From assembly GCA_964575425.1 (NCBI GenBank), contig CAZNRD010000023.1:1-51005 (forward strand): a stretch of DNA of 51,005 nt. Reading direction: 5' to 3'. This document shows, in pieces, positions 38,633 through 48,840 of this stretch. The notes under the pieces are model-generated. The model did not search any database and had not been told where the DNA came from. It saw nothing but the letters and a program-made list of their open reading frames with translations. The stretch's first letter is position 1; the number at the start of each line of letters is the position of its first letter. The position numbers and the translations under genes were made by a program. The DNA comes from DATEAV01 sp964575425. Lineage in GTDB: Bacteria > Chloroflexota > Anaerolineae > Anaerolineales > E44-bin32.

Positions 38633-39826
38633 ATGGTAGGTAGCGAACGGCGGCTGCTGCTCCGCCTGGCGAGCCCGGCGGGGCAAGAGGCCCTGCGGGA
38701 GGCAATGGCTGCATCGCCTTCGGAGGTGGATTTCCTGCCCCTCGTCCAGCGGCTCTGCCAGGGCCGTGATCCTGAGCTGGCGCGTGCTGCCGCGTCCCAG
38801 GCCATCCTGCGGCGGAGGGCCGCAGCGAAGTTCGCCGCCGCCGACAGGATGTACTTCTCGAGAGATGCCCTCGAACAGGCAACGCCTGAGCTTGTGGCAC
38901 ATCATCGGGCGCAGCGCTTCCTGGGCGCGAGCCCGATCTTCGACCTGGGGTGCGGACTGGGCGGCGACAGCCTGGCCCTGGCACGCGCTGCGCCGGTCGT
39001 GGCGGTCGACCGGGACCTCACCCGGCTGACCCTTCTTCAGCTCAACGCGGCGGCGCTCAATCTTGAGCATCGCGTTCGAGCGGTGTGTGCCGATATCCAG
39101 GAGACAGCCTGGCATCTTCCAGAGCAAGCGGCGGTGTTCTGCGATCCATCGCGACGAAGAGACGGCCATCGCATGCATTCGGTCCTGGCGTACGAGCCGC
39201 CGCTGATCATGGTGGTGCCGGTGCTCGCCTCAGTGCGAGGCGCAGCTGTCAAGGTCAGCCCTGCCGTCGACCTGGCCGAGGTGACGCCTCTTCAGGCCGA
39301 AGTGGAGTTTGTCGCACTGGAAGATGACCTCAAAGAGGCCGTGCTGTGGTTCGGCGAGTTTCGCACGGCAAGGCGCAGGGCGACGATCCTCCCCGGACCT
39401 CACAGCCTGACCGCCGAAACCGAGCCAGACCTGGAGATCGGACCACCGCTTGCCATCCTCTACGAGCCCAACCCTGCCGTCCTCCGGGCAGGACTGGTTC
39501 GCACCCTGGGTGCCCAATTGAGCGCGCGGCTGCTGGACCAGACCATCGGGTTCCTCACCGCGGAAGAGCATCGTCTGACGCCGTTTGCCCGCGCATACCG
39601 CGTGCTCGATGCTTTCCCCTTTCAACTGAAGCGGCTGCGCGCCTACCTGCGGGAGCGAGGTGTCGGCCGCCTCACCGTCAAGAAGCGCGGCTCGGCGATT
39701 GAGCCTGAGCAATTGGAGCGGCGGCTGGGTCTGCGCGGGGACCAGCCAGCCACGCTGGTCCTCACTCGTGTGATGCAGAAGCACTTCGTGCTGATCGTCG
39801 AGCCCCTGACGCCATTGGAGCACTAG
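38633..39826 (+). CDS. SAM-dependent methyltransferase with C-terminal THUMP-like domain
   Basis: A 397-residue class I methyltransferase. The SAM-binding motif is IFDLGCGLGGDSLALA (about 101-116) and the catalytic-position motif is FCDPSRR (about 170). The C-terminal 70 residues (AFPFQLKRLRAYLRERGVGR, then KKRGSAIEPEQLERRL) match the THUMP-like domain found in a bacterial family of RNA or unknown-substrate methyltransferases. It is likely cytoplasmic and RNA-directed, but the target is not known. It starts at ATG 38633. Confidence 0.85.
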   Translation: MVGSERRLLLRLASPAGQEALREAMAASPSEVDFLPLVQRLCQGRDPELARAAASQAILRRRAAAKFAAADRMYFSRDALEQATPELVAHHRAQRFLGASPIFDLGCGLGGDSLALARAAPVVAVDRDLTRLTLLQLNAAALNLEHRVRAVCADIQETAWHLPEQAAVFCDPSRRRDGHRMHSVLAYEPPLIMVVPVLASVRGAAVKVSPAVDLAEVTPLQAEVEFVALEDDLKEAVLWFGEFRTARRRATILPGPHSLTAETEPDLEIGPPLAILYEPNPAVLRAGLVRTLGAQLSARLLDQTIGFLTAEEHRLTPFARAYRVLDAFPFQLKRLRAYLRERGVGRLTVKKRGSAIEPEQLERRLGLRGDQPATLVLTRVMQKHFVLIVEPLTPLEH

Positions 39827-39847
39827 CGCGCCAGTCGAACGGCTGGG

Positions 39848-39876
39848 TTGTGTCCGTTGCAGGCCGATGCTATCAT
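39848..39876 (+). promoter_or_regulatory. Promoter of the phosphoribosyltransferase gene
   Basis: TTGTGT (39848-39853) and TATCAT (39871-39876) are 17 bp apart. The start is near 39883, 18 nt before ATG 39901. Confidence 0.6.
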
Positions 39877-39900
39877 CCGACCGAGGTGTCTGGCGGGACA

Positions 39901-40410
39901 ATGCGACAGCGGCGCGAACTGCTCAGCTGGGTGGATGTGACGCGCCTGATCGATCATCTCATCCCTCAGTTCGGCACCGAGTTCGAGGCGATGGTCATGA
40001 TCACACGGGGAGGGATCATCCCCGGCGGGCTGTTGGCGGAGGCCCTGGGCATCGAGGATGTGCTGACGGCAGCGGTCGATTTCCCCTCCGAAATGCGGCG
40101 CCAGGAGGCGCGGCTGCTGGCCTGGCCCCAGTTCATCCAGTTTCCTGAAGAGGACCGCCTGCGCGGGCGGCGAGTGCTCGTGGTCGATGACGTCTGGGGA
40201 TCGGGTCGCACCATCACCGCCGTGAAGAACCGGATCTCGGCCGCAGGTGGTTTTCCGTACACCTGCGTCCTACACTTCAACCCCTATCGCAACCTCTTTG
40301 GTCAGGCCCGGCCCGACTACTACGCCGCCATCACGGATGCTCAAATCGTCTATCCCTGGGAGGTGGGGCGAGGGCTGGACCGGGTCTTGCGCGACCAGCC
40401 CGAGGGCTGA
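39901..40410 (+). CDS. Phosphoribosyltransferase-family protein
   Basis: A 169-residue type I phosphoribosyltransferase fold. The PRPP-binding motif is VLVVDDVWGSGRTITA (about 97-112), and the PPi loop is near MITRGGIIPGG (about 32-42). The length and loop fit hypoxanthine/xanthine-guanine salvage enzymes or their regulatory relatives. The base specificity cannot be read. It starts at ATG 39901; the frame is open upstream, but that part lies before the predicted transcript start. Confidence 0.85.
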   Translation: MRQRRELLSWVDVTRLIDHLIPQFGTEFEAMVMITRGGIIPGGLLAEALGIEDVLTAAVDFPSEMRRQEARLLAWPQFIQFPEEDRLRGRRVLVVDDVWGSGRTITAVKNRISAAGGFPYTCVLHFNPYRNLFGQARPDYYAAITDAQIVYPWEVGRGLDRVLRDQPEG

Positions 40411-40539
40411 GTCTCAGGCTTGAGGCTGACCGCTGGCAGCCCGCTGTGCCTCGACGCGGCATTGTGGCATGGCAAGAACGAGGGCCGGTCTCCGGTCTGT
40501 TGACCCTTTGGGAGACCAGGCGACTGTGCTTCACCGAAT

Positions 40540-40780
40540 GTGGCTGACGCAGTAGCCCACGTCGGCCGCGGCGGATCGTTTCAGCCACCAATGGTGGTCT
40601 GGCCGCGCCCGCAGAAGTCGCGATTCGACATCCCACCCCCGTACCTACCCTTCTGCGGGCTCGGATCGGGGGGAGCATGTGGAGTTGATCGGCGGGGACG
40701 CGGGGAGCGGGGGTTGAGGCCGAGGGGCCTCCTTGGGCCCACTGGGGCCGGGCCAGTGGATGTGTGGGGCTTGTCCATCA
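40540..40780 (+). other. Gene-free, strongly palindromic region (possible structured RNA)
   Basis: Bases 40411-40821 contain no credible gene. Within them CCCGCAGAAG (40608-40617) and CTTCTGCGGG (40650-40659) form a perfect 10-bp inverted repeat with a 32-nt loop. Near 40588-40598 CCACC pairs with GGTGG. Near 40739-40761 CCACTGG pairs with CCAGTGG. I found no match to tRNA, tmRNA, RNase P or SRP RNA signatures and no clear promoter ahead of it. A 6S-like or other regulatory RNA is possible but unproven. Confidence 0.3.
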
Positions 40781-40821
40781 GCGTCGGAGAGGGCTTGGTC
40801 AGCAACCTGGGGATGCTCGGT

Positions 40822-40850
40822 TTGACAAGGTGAAGGGGGCCGCGTATAAT
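40822..40850 (+). promoter_or_regulatory. Consensus promoter of the S1-rpsU-infA cluster
   Basis: A perfect TTGACA (40822-40827) and TATAAT (40845-40850) with a 17-bp spacer. The start is near 40857. The 150-nt leader contains an ideal TAAGGAGG (40895-40902) with no normal start codon at the right distance, about 107 nt ahead of the S1 gene. Confidence 0.88.
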
Positions 40851-41008
40851 GGCTTTACGCTCGCAGGCAGCACGTCAGATGCCAGGTTGACAGGTAAGGA
40901 GGACGCCAGGGTTAGGTTGCGGTCGGTTCATCGTGGCGTCGCACCGCTGAGCATGGCCTGATCGGCCTGTGTGCGCCGGTCGGGCCTTTCGCTTGCTGGG
41001 GGGAAGGG

Positions 41009-42079
41009 ATGGCTGATCTGCCCGAGAGTCTGGAGACCTTGTTGTCTCAGGCGGACGCGGTTGCCGCTCCGCGGCGCGGGGATCTGCTGACCGGACGCGT
41101 CCTGGCCGTGGATGACGATGGCCTGATTATTGACCTGGGCAAGAAGCGCGATGGGGTTGTCCCCCGCTCTGACCTGCATGGGCTTCCCTCCGGGGAAGCC
41201 GACCTCAGGCCGGGTGACGAGGTCATCGTGATGGTGGTCGACCCGGAGGACCGCGACGGCAACCTGGTCGTCTCGATCTCACAGGCGCGTGCCAGCGGCG
41301 ATTGGCTGCGGGCGCAGCGCATGATGGAGAACGAGACCATCCTCGAGGCCGCTCCCACCGACTGCAACCGGGGCGGCCTGATTGTTCCCTTCGGCCGGCT
41401 GCGCGGCTTTGTGCCGGCCTCACACCTGACCGATCTGCCGCGAGGGCTGGACGAGGAAGGAAGGCTGGCGACGCTGCGCGCCATGGTGGGACGGCGGATG
41501 CCGTTCAAGATCATCGAGGTCGACCCCCAACGGCGGCGGCTTGTGCTCTCGGAGCGCAAAGCGATTCGCCAGTGGCGCCAGGACCAGAAATCGCGGGTGA
41601 TCGACGCCCTCAGGGAAGGCATGGTGCGGCGCGGGGTTGTGACCAGCCTGCGCGAGTTCGGGGCTTTCGTCGACATCGGCGGGGCGGATGGGCTGATCCA
41701 CATCTCCGAGCTTGCCTGGGAACATGTGGAGGATCCCTCTCAGGTGTTGCAGGTGGGTCAGGAGATCGAAACCGTGGTTATCCGCCTCGATCGGCAGGCG
41801 TGCCGCATTGGCCTGAGCCTGAAGCGGTTGACGCCCATGCCCTTCCACCTGGCGGCAGAGGCTGTGCGGCCAGGCCAGGAGCTGGAGGGGTGCATCAGCC
41901 GGGGCGGTGACGGTGGCTGGGTCGTGCGCCTCGAGTGCGGCGCGGAGGGAATCATCGCTTGTCAAGTGCTTGGTGAGGGTCTGGCCCCGGGATGTGCGGT
42001 GCGTGTTCGTGTGGCAGGGATTCACCCCGAGCAGGAACGACTGGAGCTGGAGCTGCTGGAAGCAACAGGTGCTCGGTGA
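41009..42079 (+). CDS. S1 RNA-binding domain protein (ribosomal protein S1-like)
   Basis: A 356-residue protein with four S1 (OB-fold) repeats at about 24-94, 108-183, 200-272 and 288-350. The third is closest to consensus (RRGVVTSLREFGAFVDIGGA, then DGLIHISELAW). Four repeats and an acidic N-terminus fit the short S1-like proteins of Gram-positive and Chloroflexota lineages, which help mRNA bind the 30S subunit. It starts at ATG 41009 behind GGGGGGAAGGG. Its neighbours rpsU and infA, both initiation-related, support a role in translation. Confidence 0.88.
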   Translation: MADLPESLETLLSQADAVAAPRRGDLLTGRVLAVDDDGLIIDLGKKRDGVVPRSDLHGLPSGEADLRPGDEVIVMVVDPEDRDGNLVVSISQARASGDWLRAQRMMENETILEAAPTDCNRGGLIVPFGRLRGFVPASHLTDLPRGLDEEGRLATLRAMVGRRMPFKIIEVDPQRRRLVLSERKAIRQWRQDQKSRVIDALREGMVRRGVVTSLREFGAFVDIGGADGLIHISELAWEHVEDPSQVLQVGQEIETVVIRLDRQACRIGLSLKRLTPMPFHLAAEAVRPGQELEGCISRGGDGGWVVRLECGAEGIIACQVLGEGLAPGCAVRVRVAGIHPEQERLELELLEATGAR

Positions 42080-42121
42080 CATCGTGATAGGACGACGGAT
42101 GGAGAAGGGAGGTGAGGACGG

Positions 42122-42334
42122 ATGACGGGAGTGGTGCTGCGGCCGAACGAATCTCAGGAGCAGCTGCTCAAGCGCTTTCGCAAGAAGGTGGCCCAGAGCG
42201 GCATCTTGAGCACGGTTCGGCGCAAGCGCTGGTTCGTCTCCAAGAGTGAGCTGCGCCGGATTCAGCGCAAGAAGGCAATCCGTCGCCTCAAGCGACGGCA
42301 GCGCAAGATCGCGGCCAGCCGCAGCGAGAGCTAG
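42122..42334 (+). CDS. rpsU: 30S ribosomal protein S21 (RpsU)
   Basis: Small, very basic ribosomal protein of 70 residues. The N-terminus VVLRPNESQEQLLKRFRKKV and the central RRKRWFVSKSELRRIQRKK match bS21, which sits near the anti-Shine-Dalgarno region of 16S rRNA and aids initiation. It starts at ATG 42122 behind GGGAGGTGAGG. It lies between the S1-like gene and infA. Confidence 0.92.
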   Translation: MTGVVLRPNESQEQLLKRFRKKVAQSGILSTVRRKRWFVSKSELRRIQRKKAIRRLKRRQRKIAASRSES

Positions 42335-42381
42335 CGCACACGTGGGTCAACGGCGTGGGCTGAGGCCCACGGAGGCCTTGG

Positions 42382-42636
42382 ATGGCGAAGCAGGAAGAAA
42401 AGATCGAAGTCGAGGGTGTTGTCGTCGAGGCGCTTCCCTCGACGCAGTTCCGAGTTAAGCTGGACAGCGGCCACACGGTGCTGGCATATCTCTCGGGGAA
42501 GATGCGTAAGTACTACATCCGCATCCTGCTCGGCGACCGTGTGCGCGTCGAGCTCTCGCCCTATGACTTGAGGCGCGGGCGCATCACGTATCGCTTCCGG
42601 CGCCGGGGTGGGGAAGCCGAACCCGAAGAGGGATAG
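42382..42636 (+). CDS. infA: Translation initiation factor IF-1 (InfA)
   Basis: OB-fold factor that occupies the A site of the 30S subunit during initiation. The core (MAKQEEKIEVEGVVVEALPS, then FRVKLDSGH and RILLGDRVRVELSPYDL) is standard. At 84 residues it is about 12 longer than usual because of an acidic C-terminal tail (RRGGEAEPEEG). A small hairpin, GTGGGC (42355-42360) with GCCCAC (42365-42370), lies just before its GGAGG. It converges with prmA, sharing a terminator. Confidence 0.95.
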   Translation: MAKQEEKIEVEGVVVEALPSTQFRVKLDSGHTVLAYLSGKMRKYYIRILLGDRVRVELSPYDLRRGRITYRFRRRGGEAEPEEG

Positions 42637-42645
42637 CCCCCGGCC

Positions 42646-43602
42646 TCATCCTCCCGTGATCCTCTCAGGCTGCCTCCGCAAGGGAGGCAGCCTGCGCTTC
42701 AGAATAAGGAGCCGCCAATCCGCCCGGGATCGCGTCTCGACCAGGTCCAAATCCTGTTGTTCAGCCAGGCGCTGCAGGTCTTCGGTCTGGTCCTCCAGAA
42801 TGCCCGAGAGGAGAAGATGCCCGCCGGGGCACACGGTCGCGGCCAGACCCTGCTCCAGCATCTCGGCCAGGACGCCCGCGAGGATGTTGGCCAGGACGAG
42901 GGGGAACCCCCCGGGCGCACCCAGGTCGGCGCTGAGGAGAAGGTCGTACGAGCCAAGTTCAGCTCGGATGCGACTCGCCACGCCGTTCAGGCCGGCGTTG
43001 TGTCGGGTCAGTGATATGGCTTCGGCGTCGATGTCGACGGCGAGAACTGAGCGCGCGCCGAGCAGGACGGCGGCGATGCTGAGGATGCCCGAGCCGCAGC
43101 CCAGGTCGGCGACGGCCTCCCCAGGGGGCAGCAGGTCTTCGAGAGCGGCCAGCATCAACTGCGTGGTCGGATGTGTGCCAGTGCCGAAGGCCATGCCCGG
43201 GTCGAGCAAGAGCGGCAGGCGTTCGCCGGGCTCGGGCGTGAGCCAGGCGGGCACAATCAGCAGTCGCCTGCCGATGGCCAGAGGACGGTAATGTGCCCTC
43301 CAGGCCTCTGTCCAGTCGATCTCTGCCAGTGGAGTGTAGGAGGGGGAGGGGAGCGGTCGGATCTGGCTGAGGTGCCACAGTCCTTCTTCCAGTCGGCGGC
43401 GTCGTTCGGGCAGCGACTCGTCGTCGGGAAGAAAGGCGAGGACGGTCACCAGGTCCCCCGGGCGATCTTCTGTGTGTGCTGCCTCGACAGCCGCGCCGCC
43501 GGGCGCGACGCGCCCCAGGAGGTCGGCGACGGGCTCGGCCAGCTCGCCGTCCAGCGTGATGGCGACCCGGAGCCACCGCGCCCGGGCTGGGGTGCCGCTC
43601 AC
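42646..43602 (-). CDS. prmA: Ribosomal protein L11 methyltransferase (PrmA)
   Basis: SAM-dependent enzyme that methylates L11 at several sites. At 318 residues it has an N-terminal ferredoxin-like substrate domain (about 1-70) and a class I methyltransferase domain with GMAFGTGTHPTTQLMLAAL, DLGCGSGILSIAA and LANILAGVLAEML. Its ATG overlaps the dnaJ stop by 4 bp, making it the last gene of the heat-shock operon, a common arrangement. Its final codons contain the terminator hairpin shared with infA. Confidence 0.94.
   Translation of the reverse strand: MSGTPARARWLRVAITLDGELAEPVADLLGRVAPGGAAVEAAHTEDRPGDLVTVLAFLPDDESLPERRRRLEEGLWHLSQIRPLPSPSYTPLAEIDWTEAWRAHYRPLAIGRRLLIVPAWLTPEPGERLPLLLDPGMAFGTGTHPTTQLMLAALEDLLPPGEAVADLGCGSGILSIAAVLLGARSVLAVDIDAEAISLTRHNAGLNGVASRIRAELGSYDLLLSADLGAPGGFPLVLANILAGVLAEMLEQGLAATVCPGGHLLLSGILEDQTEDLQRLAEQQDLDLVETRSRADWRLLILKRRLPPLRRQPERITGG
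42667..42693. terminator. Bidirectional terminator between infA and prmA
   Basis: AGGCTGCCTCC (42667-42677) pairs perfectly with GGAGGCAGCCT (42683-42693), an 11-bp stem with a 5-nt loop. It is 31 bp after infA and lies inside the last codons of prmA on the other strand. There is no strong U-run on either side. Confidence 0.65.
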
Positions 43603-44714
43603 TCTCCCAGGCCTCCCAGCAGTTCTCGCACTCGTTCGAAGAAGCCGCGCTCTTGTGGCCGGGGCTCGGTGCCGAGGGTCTCAGCGAGGCGCTCGAAGAG
43701 CTGGCGCTGCTCCGGCGTCAGCGACTGAGGGACTTCCACCGAGAGGATCACCTGCTGATCGCCGCGGCCGTTGCGCTGCAGGTGGGGGACGCCCTTGCCG
43801 CGCAGGGTGATCACCCGGCCCGGCTGGGTGCCAGGCGGGATGTCGATCGTCTCCTCGCCATCGACGGTGGGCACTCTGACCCGCGCCCCGAGGGCGGCCT
43901 GGGCGACGTTGATGGAGACGTCGAGCAGGATGTCGTCGTTGCGGCGGCGGAAGAACCTGTGGGGCTTGATGTGGATGACGATGTAGAGACTGCCGTGCGG
44001 CCCGCCGTTGACACCCGGCTCGCCCTCACTGGCAAGGCGCAGCTGGGTGCCGTCGCTGACCCCGGCCGGGACGGGTACCACTCGTCGCACAGTGCGCCGT
44101 TCCTGGCCGCGGCCGCGGCAATTGTGGCACGGAGTCGGTACCGTCTCGCCGCGCCCGCCGCAGGTCGGGCAGGTGGTGGCGTTGACAATCGAGCCGAGGA
44201 AAGTCTGGTGGACTTGGCGGACTTCGCCCGTGCCGCCGCAGGTGGCGCATCGCACAGGGGTTGTCCCCGGTTCGGCGCCGCTGCCGCCGCAGGTGGAGCA
44301 GGTTTCGAGGCGGCTGAACTCGATTTCCTGGTCGACGCCGAAGACCGCCTGTTCGAACTCCAGCGTGATGTCGTAGCGCAGGTCGGCGCCGCGGCGGGGG
44401 GCGCGGCGCGCGCGGCGGCGCGCACTGCCGAAGCCGAAGAACTCCTCGAAGATGTCGCCAAAGCCGAAGTCGAAATCGAGCGGCACACCCTTCAGGCCGG
44501 CGTGGCCATAGCGATCGTACGCCGCCCGCTGCTCCTCATTCGACAGGACGGCGTAGGCCTCGTTGATTTCTTTGAAGCGTTCTTCTGCCCCCGGCTCCTT
44601 GGAGACATCGGGATGGTACTTCTTCGCCAGTCGGCGGTAGGCGCGACGCAGATCCTCCGGCGTGGCGTTGCGGTCAACTTCAAGGACTTCGTAGTAGTCG
44701 CGCTTGGTCGGCAT
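43599..44714 (-). CDS. dnaJ: Chaperone DnaJ
   Basis: Hsp40 co-chaperone that stimulates DnaK. At 371 residues it has a J domain (HPD in KKYHPDVSKE, residues about 3-70), a short Gly/Phe region (about 75-100) and four zinc motifs: CSTCGGSG, CATCGGTG, CPTCGGRG and CHNCRGRG. The last has Arg in place of the usual Gly. C-terminal peptide-binding domains follow. It starts at ATG 44714, 36 bp after dnaK, and overlaps prmA by 4 bp. Confidence 0.96.
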   Translation of the reverse strand: MPTKRDYYEVLEVDRNATPEDLRRAYRRLAKKYHPDVSKEPGAEERFKEINEAYAVLSNEEQRAAYDRYGHAGLKGVPLDFDFGFGDIFEEFFGFGSARRRARRAPRRGADLRYDITLEFEQAVFGVDQEIEFSRLETCSTCGGSGAEPGTTPVRCATCGGTGEVRQVHQTFLGSIVNATTCPTCGGRGETVPTPCHNCRGRGQERRTVRRVVPVPAGVSDGTQLRLASEGEPGVNGGPHGSLYIVIHIKPHRFFRRRNDDILLDVSINVAQAALGARVRVPTVDGEETIDIPPGTQPGRVITLRGKGVPHLQRNGRGDQQVILSVEVPQSLTPEQRQLFERLAETLGTEPRPQERGFFERVRELLGGLGE

Positions 44715-44750
44715 GCCAGCGACTCATCTCACCGCGCCCGCAGCTGCCTC

Positions 44751-46634
<1,884 letters not shown>

Positions 46635-46667
46635 GGGTCCAGTCTCCTCTTGGCGTTCGGGCCCGGG

Positions 46668-47276
46668 CTAGCGGGCCACGCGCACCTTCGCCGGGCGGAG
46701 GACACGGTCGCCCAGCCTATACCCCTGCTCGAGCACGTCGATCACTTCGCCTTCGCGGTGACGATCGACGTGCTCGAAGGTCACAGCCTCGTGAACGGCT
46801 GGGTCGAACATCTCGCCTTTGGCCGGGATGGGCTCCACCCCTTCGGACTCGAGGAGAGCCTGCAGCTTGCGGTAGATGAGTTCGAGGCCGGCCGCCCAGG
46901 CCTCGAACTCGGGTGCATTCGGCCGTTCCTTCAGAGCGCGTTCCAGGTCATCGAGGATGACCAGCTGGCGGGTGATGATAGAAGCGGCGGCCGAGGCGTG
47001 GGCGGATTCCATCTCGCGTTCGACACGCCGTTTGTAGTTCAGGAAATCGGCGCGCGACCGCTGCCAGCCGTCGAGGTATTCTGCTGCCTGGGCCTTGGCC
47101 TGATCGAGTTCATCCTGCAGCGCCTGAAGCGGATCGGCTGGGGCTGCCACCGCCTCGGCAACAGTCTCCGCCTCTTGTGAGGCGGGCTCGGCTTCGATGG
47201 GAGTCTCCGGCGCGGGTGGCTTTGGTGGCATGCTCGGTGCCGTCTCCTGCGTCTTCTTCTTGGACCTCTTGCTCAC
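46668..47276 (-). CDS. grpE: Nucleotide exchange factor GrpE
   Basis: Dimeric exchange factor for DnaK, 202 residues. Residues 1-55 are polar and low-complexity, about 55-110 form the long coiled coil (QALQDELDQAKAQAAEYLDG and FLNYKRRVERE), and the C-terminal beta domain ends YRLGDRVLRPAKVRVA, the usual GrpE ending. It starts at ATG 47276, 36 bp after hrcA. Confidence 0.95.
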   Translation of the reverse strand: MSKRSKKKTQETAPSMPPKPPAPETPIEAEPASQEAETVAEAVAAPADPLQALQDELDQAKAQAAEYLDGWQRSRADFLNYKRRVEREMESAHASAAASIITRQLVILDDLERALKERPNAPEFEAWAAGLELIYRKLQALLESEGVEPIPAKGEMFDPAVHEAVTFEHVDRHREGEVIDVLEQGYRLGDRVLRPAKVRVAR

Positions 47277-47312
47277 GCGAATCCCTCTTCTCGGAAAGGC
47301 TACGCCCGCTGG

Positions 47313-48344
47313 CTAGCCGGCGAACGTATCGATGACCAGGTCGCTCATCAGGCCGGCGACATAGCGAACAGCGGAAATTGTGCGACCGTACGCCATGCGG
47401 ATCGGCCCCAGCACGCCGAGGGCGCCGGTGGCATAGCCGGGCGCGCCATAGCGGGCCAGGACCATCGAGCAGTCTTTGAGCTCTTGCCAGGCGCCCTCGC
47501 CGCCAATAACCACCTGGACGCCACCGACGGCCGGGCTGAGCGCCTTTGCCAGCACTTCTTCCAGGAACGATCGCTCCTCGAGCAGCCTCAAGGACTGGCG
47601 CACCGCATCCGAATCGGCGACCTCGGGCTGGAGCAGCATGTTGGCCAGGCCATCGTGGTAGACCTCGCCCGAGGAGACAGCGTCGGCGCGCGACATGACA
47701 TCAGCCAGCAGCCGGGTGACTTCCTGGCCGAGGGCCGAGAAGCGGCTGGCCTGCAAGGCCACGCTGGCGGCGTCGAGACCGAGGCAGGCATGGGTGATCT
47801 CGGCGGCGGTCGCCTCGAGCTGCCCCTGGGGCACCGGTTCGGCCAGGGTCAGCATCTGCTGACGCACGTCGCCGCCTTGTAGCACAAGCACCAGCAGCAC
47901 TTGCCGGCCCAGAATCGAGATCAGTTCCAGGTGCTTGAAGATGGCCCGGGCCGAGCGCGGCGTGGTCACGAGCGACGCGGCCCTCGAGTGGTGGGCCAAC
48001 ACCGATGCCGCGAGGCGCACCCACTCTTCGATGTCGGCCCTCGCTTGGTGGAATTGGTGGCTGATCAGGCGCTTCTCATCGGGCGGGAGCTCCGTCTCCC
48101 CCAGGAGGCGCTGGACGAAGTAACGGTAGCCCTCCTCCGTGGGGACCCGTCCGGCCGAGGTGTGGGGTTGGCGTAACAGGCCCGCCTCGGTCAGGGCGGC
48201 CATCTCGTTGCGGGCTGTGGCCGGGCTGATGCCCAGGCTATAGCGGGCTACGAGGGTCTTGGACGCGACTGGCTCCGCTGTGTCGATGTACTCGTGTATC
48301 ACCAGGGCCAGGATGGTCTCCTGACGCTCCGTGAGCCTTTTCAT
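47313..48344 (-). CDS. hrcA: Heat-inducible transcription repressor HrcA
   Basis: Repressor that binds CIRCE and is itself kept active by GroE-type chaperones. At 343 residues it has an N-terminal winged helix (SPATARNEMAALTEAGLL, then PHTSAGRVPTEEGYRYFV) and a C-terminal dimer/insert region ending GPIRMAYGRTISAVRYVAGL. It starts at ATG 48344, only 13 bp from the CIRCE operator, so it represses its own operon, including grpE, dnaK, dnaJ and prmA. Confidence 0.96.
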   Translation of the reverse strand: MKRLTERQETILALVIHEYIDTAEPVASKTLVARYSLGISPATARNEMAALTEAGLLRQPHTSAGRVPTEEGYRYFVQRLLGETELPPDEKRLISHQFHQARADIEEWVRLAASVLAHHSRAASLVTTPRSARAIFKHLELISILGRQVLLVLVLQGGDVRQQMLTLAEPVPQGQLEATAAEITHACLGLDAASVALQASRFSALGQEVTRLLADVMSRADAVSSGEVYHDGLANMLLQPEVADSDAVRQSLRLLEERSFLEEVLAKALSPAVGGVQVVIGGEGAWQELKDCSMVLARYGAPGYATGALGVLGPIRMAYGRTISAVRYVAGLMSDLVIDTFAG

Positions 48345-48357
48345 CCGTCTGCCCTCG

Positions 48358-48384
48358 TTAGCACTCTCACCCCGAGAGTGCTAA
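48358..48384 (-). promoter_or_regulatory. CIRCE operator
   Basis: A perfect copy of the consensus: TTAGCACTC, nine spacer bases, GAGTGCTAA. It lies between the promoter and hrcA, at or just after the transcript start. It is the binding site for HrcA. Confidence 0.97.
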
Positions 48385-48398
48385 ACCGACTGTGAGTC

Positions 48399-48427
48399 AT
48401 GTTACCATGGCGGGAGAAGAGCGTCAA
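48399..48427 (-). promoter_or_regulatory. Promoter of the hrcA-grpE-dnaK-dnaJ-prmA operon
   Basis: On the minus strand TTGACG (48427-48422) and TAACAT (48404-48399) are 17 bp apart. The start near 48392 puts CIRCE within the first 35 nt of the transcript. It is divergent from, and partly back to back with, the thioredoxin promoter. Confidence 0.8.
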
Positions 48428-48438
48428 GCCTCCCTGCC

Positions 48439-48467
48439 TTGACAAGTCTTCCTGCGGCCGCTACCAT
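48439..48467 (+). promoter_or_regulatory. Promoter of the thioredoxin gene
   Basis: TTGACA (48439-48444) and TACCAT (48462-48467) are 17 bp apart. The start is near 48474, giving a leader of about 37 nt before ATG 48511. Confidence 0.65.
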
Positions 48468-48510
48468 GGCGCCGTTCTTTATCGCCTGCGCGGTCTTGGT
48501 TGGGGCTCGA

Positions 48511-48840
48511 ATGACTGTCATCCCCCGCACCACCGATGCCTCCTTCGAAGCAGACGTGCTGAAAGCGGCCGTGCCCGTGTTGGTGGACTTCGGGGCCGAG
48601 TGGTGCGGCCCCTGCCGCCGCCTGGATCCCATCCTCGCCGAATTGGCGTCCGAGTGGGATGGCAAGGTCAGGGTGGTCCGCCTCGACATCGATGAGAGCC
48701 TCGATGCCACCCTACGCTACGGGGTGCTCAGCGTGCCCACGCTCATCCTCTTCCGAGCTGGACGGCCGGTCGAGCGGCTGACCGGCTACCAGCCCAAGCA
48801 CCGCATCCTCGAGCAGTTCGTGCCCCACATCGACCTCTGA
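48511..48840 (+). CDS. trxA: Thioredoxin
   Basis: Disulfide reductase of 109 residues. The active site is EWCGPCRRLDP and the cis-proline loop is GVLSVPTLILF; both are normal. I chose ATG 48511 because the promoter start is near 48474; the earlier in-frame start would add a hydrophobic stretch that is not needed by the fold. It is cytoplasmic and faces the heat-shock operon divergently, which fits a shared role in protein quality control. Confidence 0.93.
   Translation: MTVIPRTTDASFEADVLKAAVPVLVDFGAEWCGPCRRLDPILAELASEWDGKVRVVRLDIDESLDATLRYGVLSVPTLILFRAGRPVERLTGYQPKHRILEQFVPHIDL

Noticed and set aside
40500..40528. A TTGACC box as promoter for a possible small RNA
   Set aside because: At 17 bp downstream the sequence reads ACTGTG, too far from a -10 box.
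40540..40833. A 97-codon open frame in the gene-free region before the S1 promoter
   Set aside because: No ribosome binding site, Gly/Arg-rich composition, and it overlaps strong palindromes and the S1 promoter.
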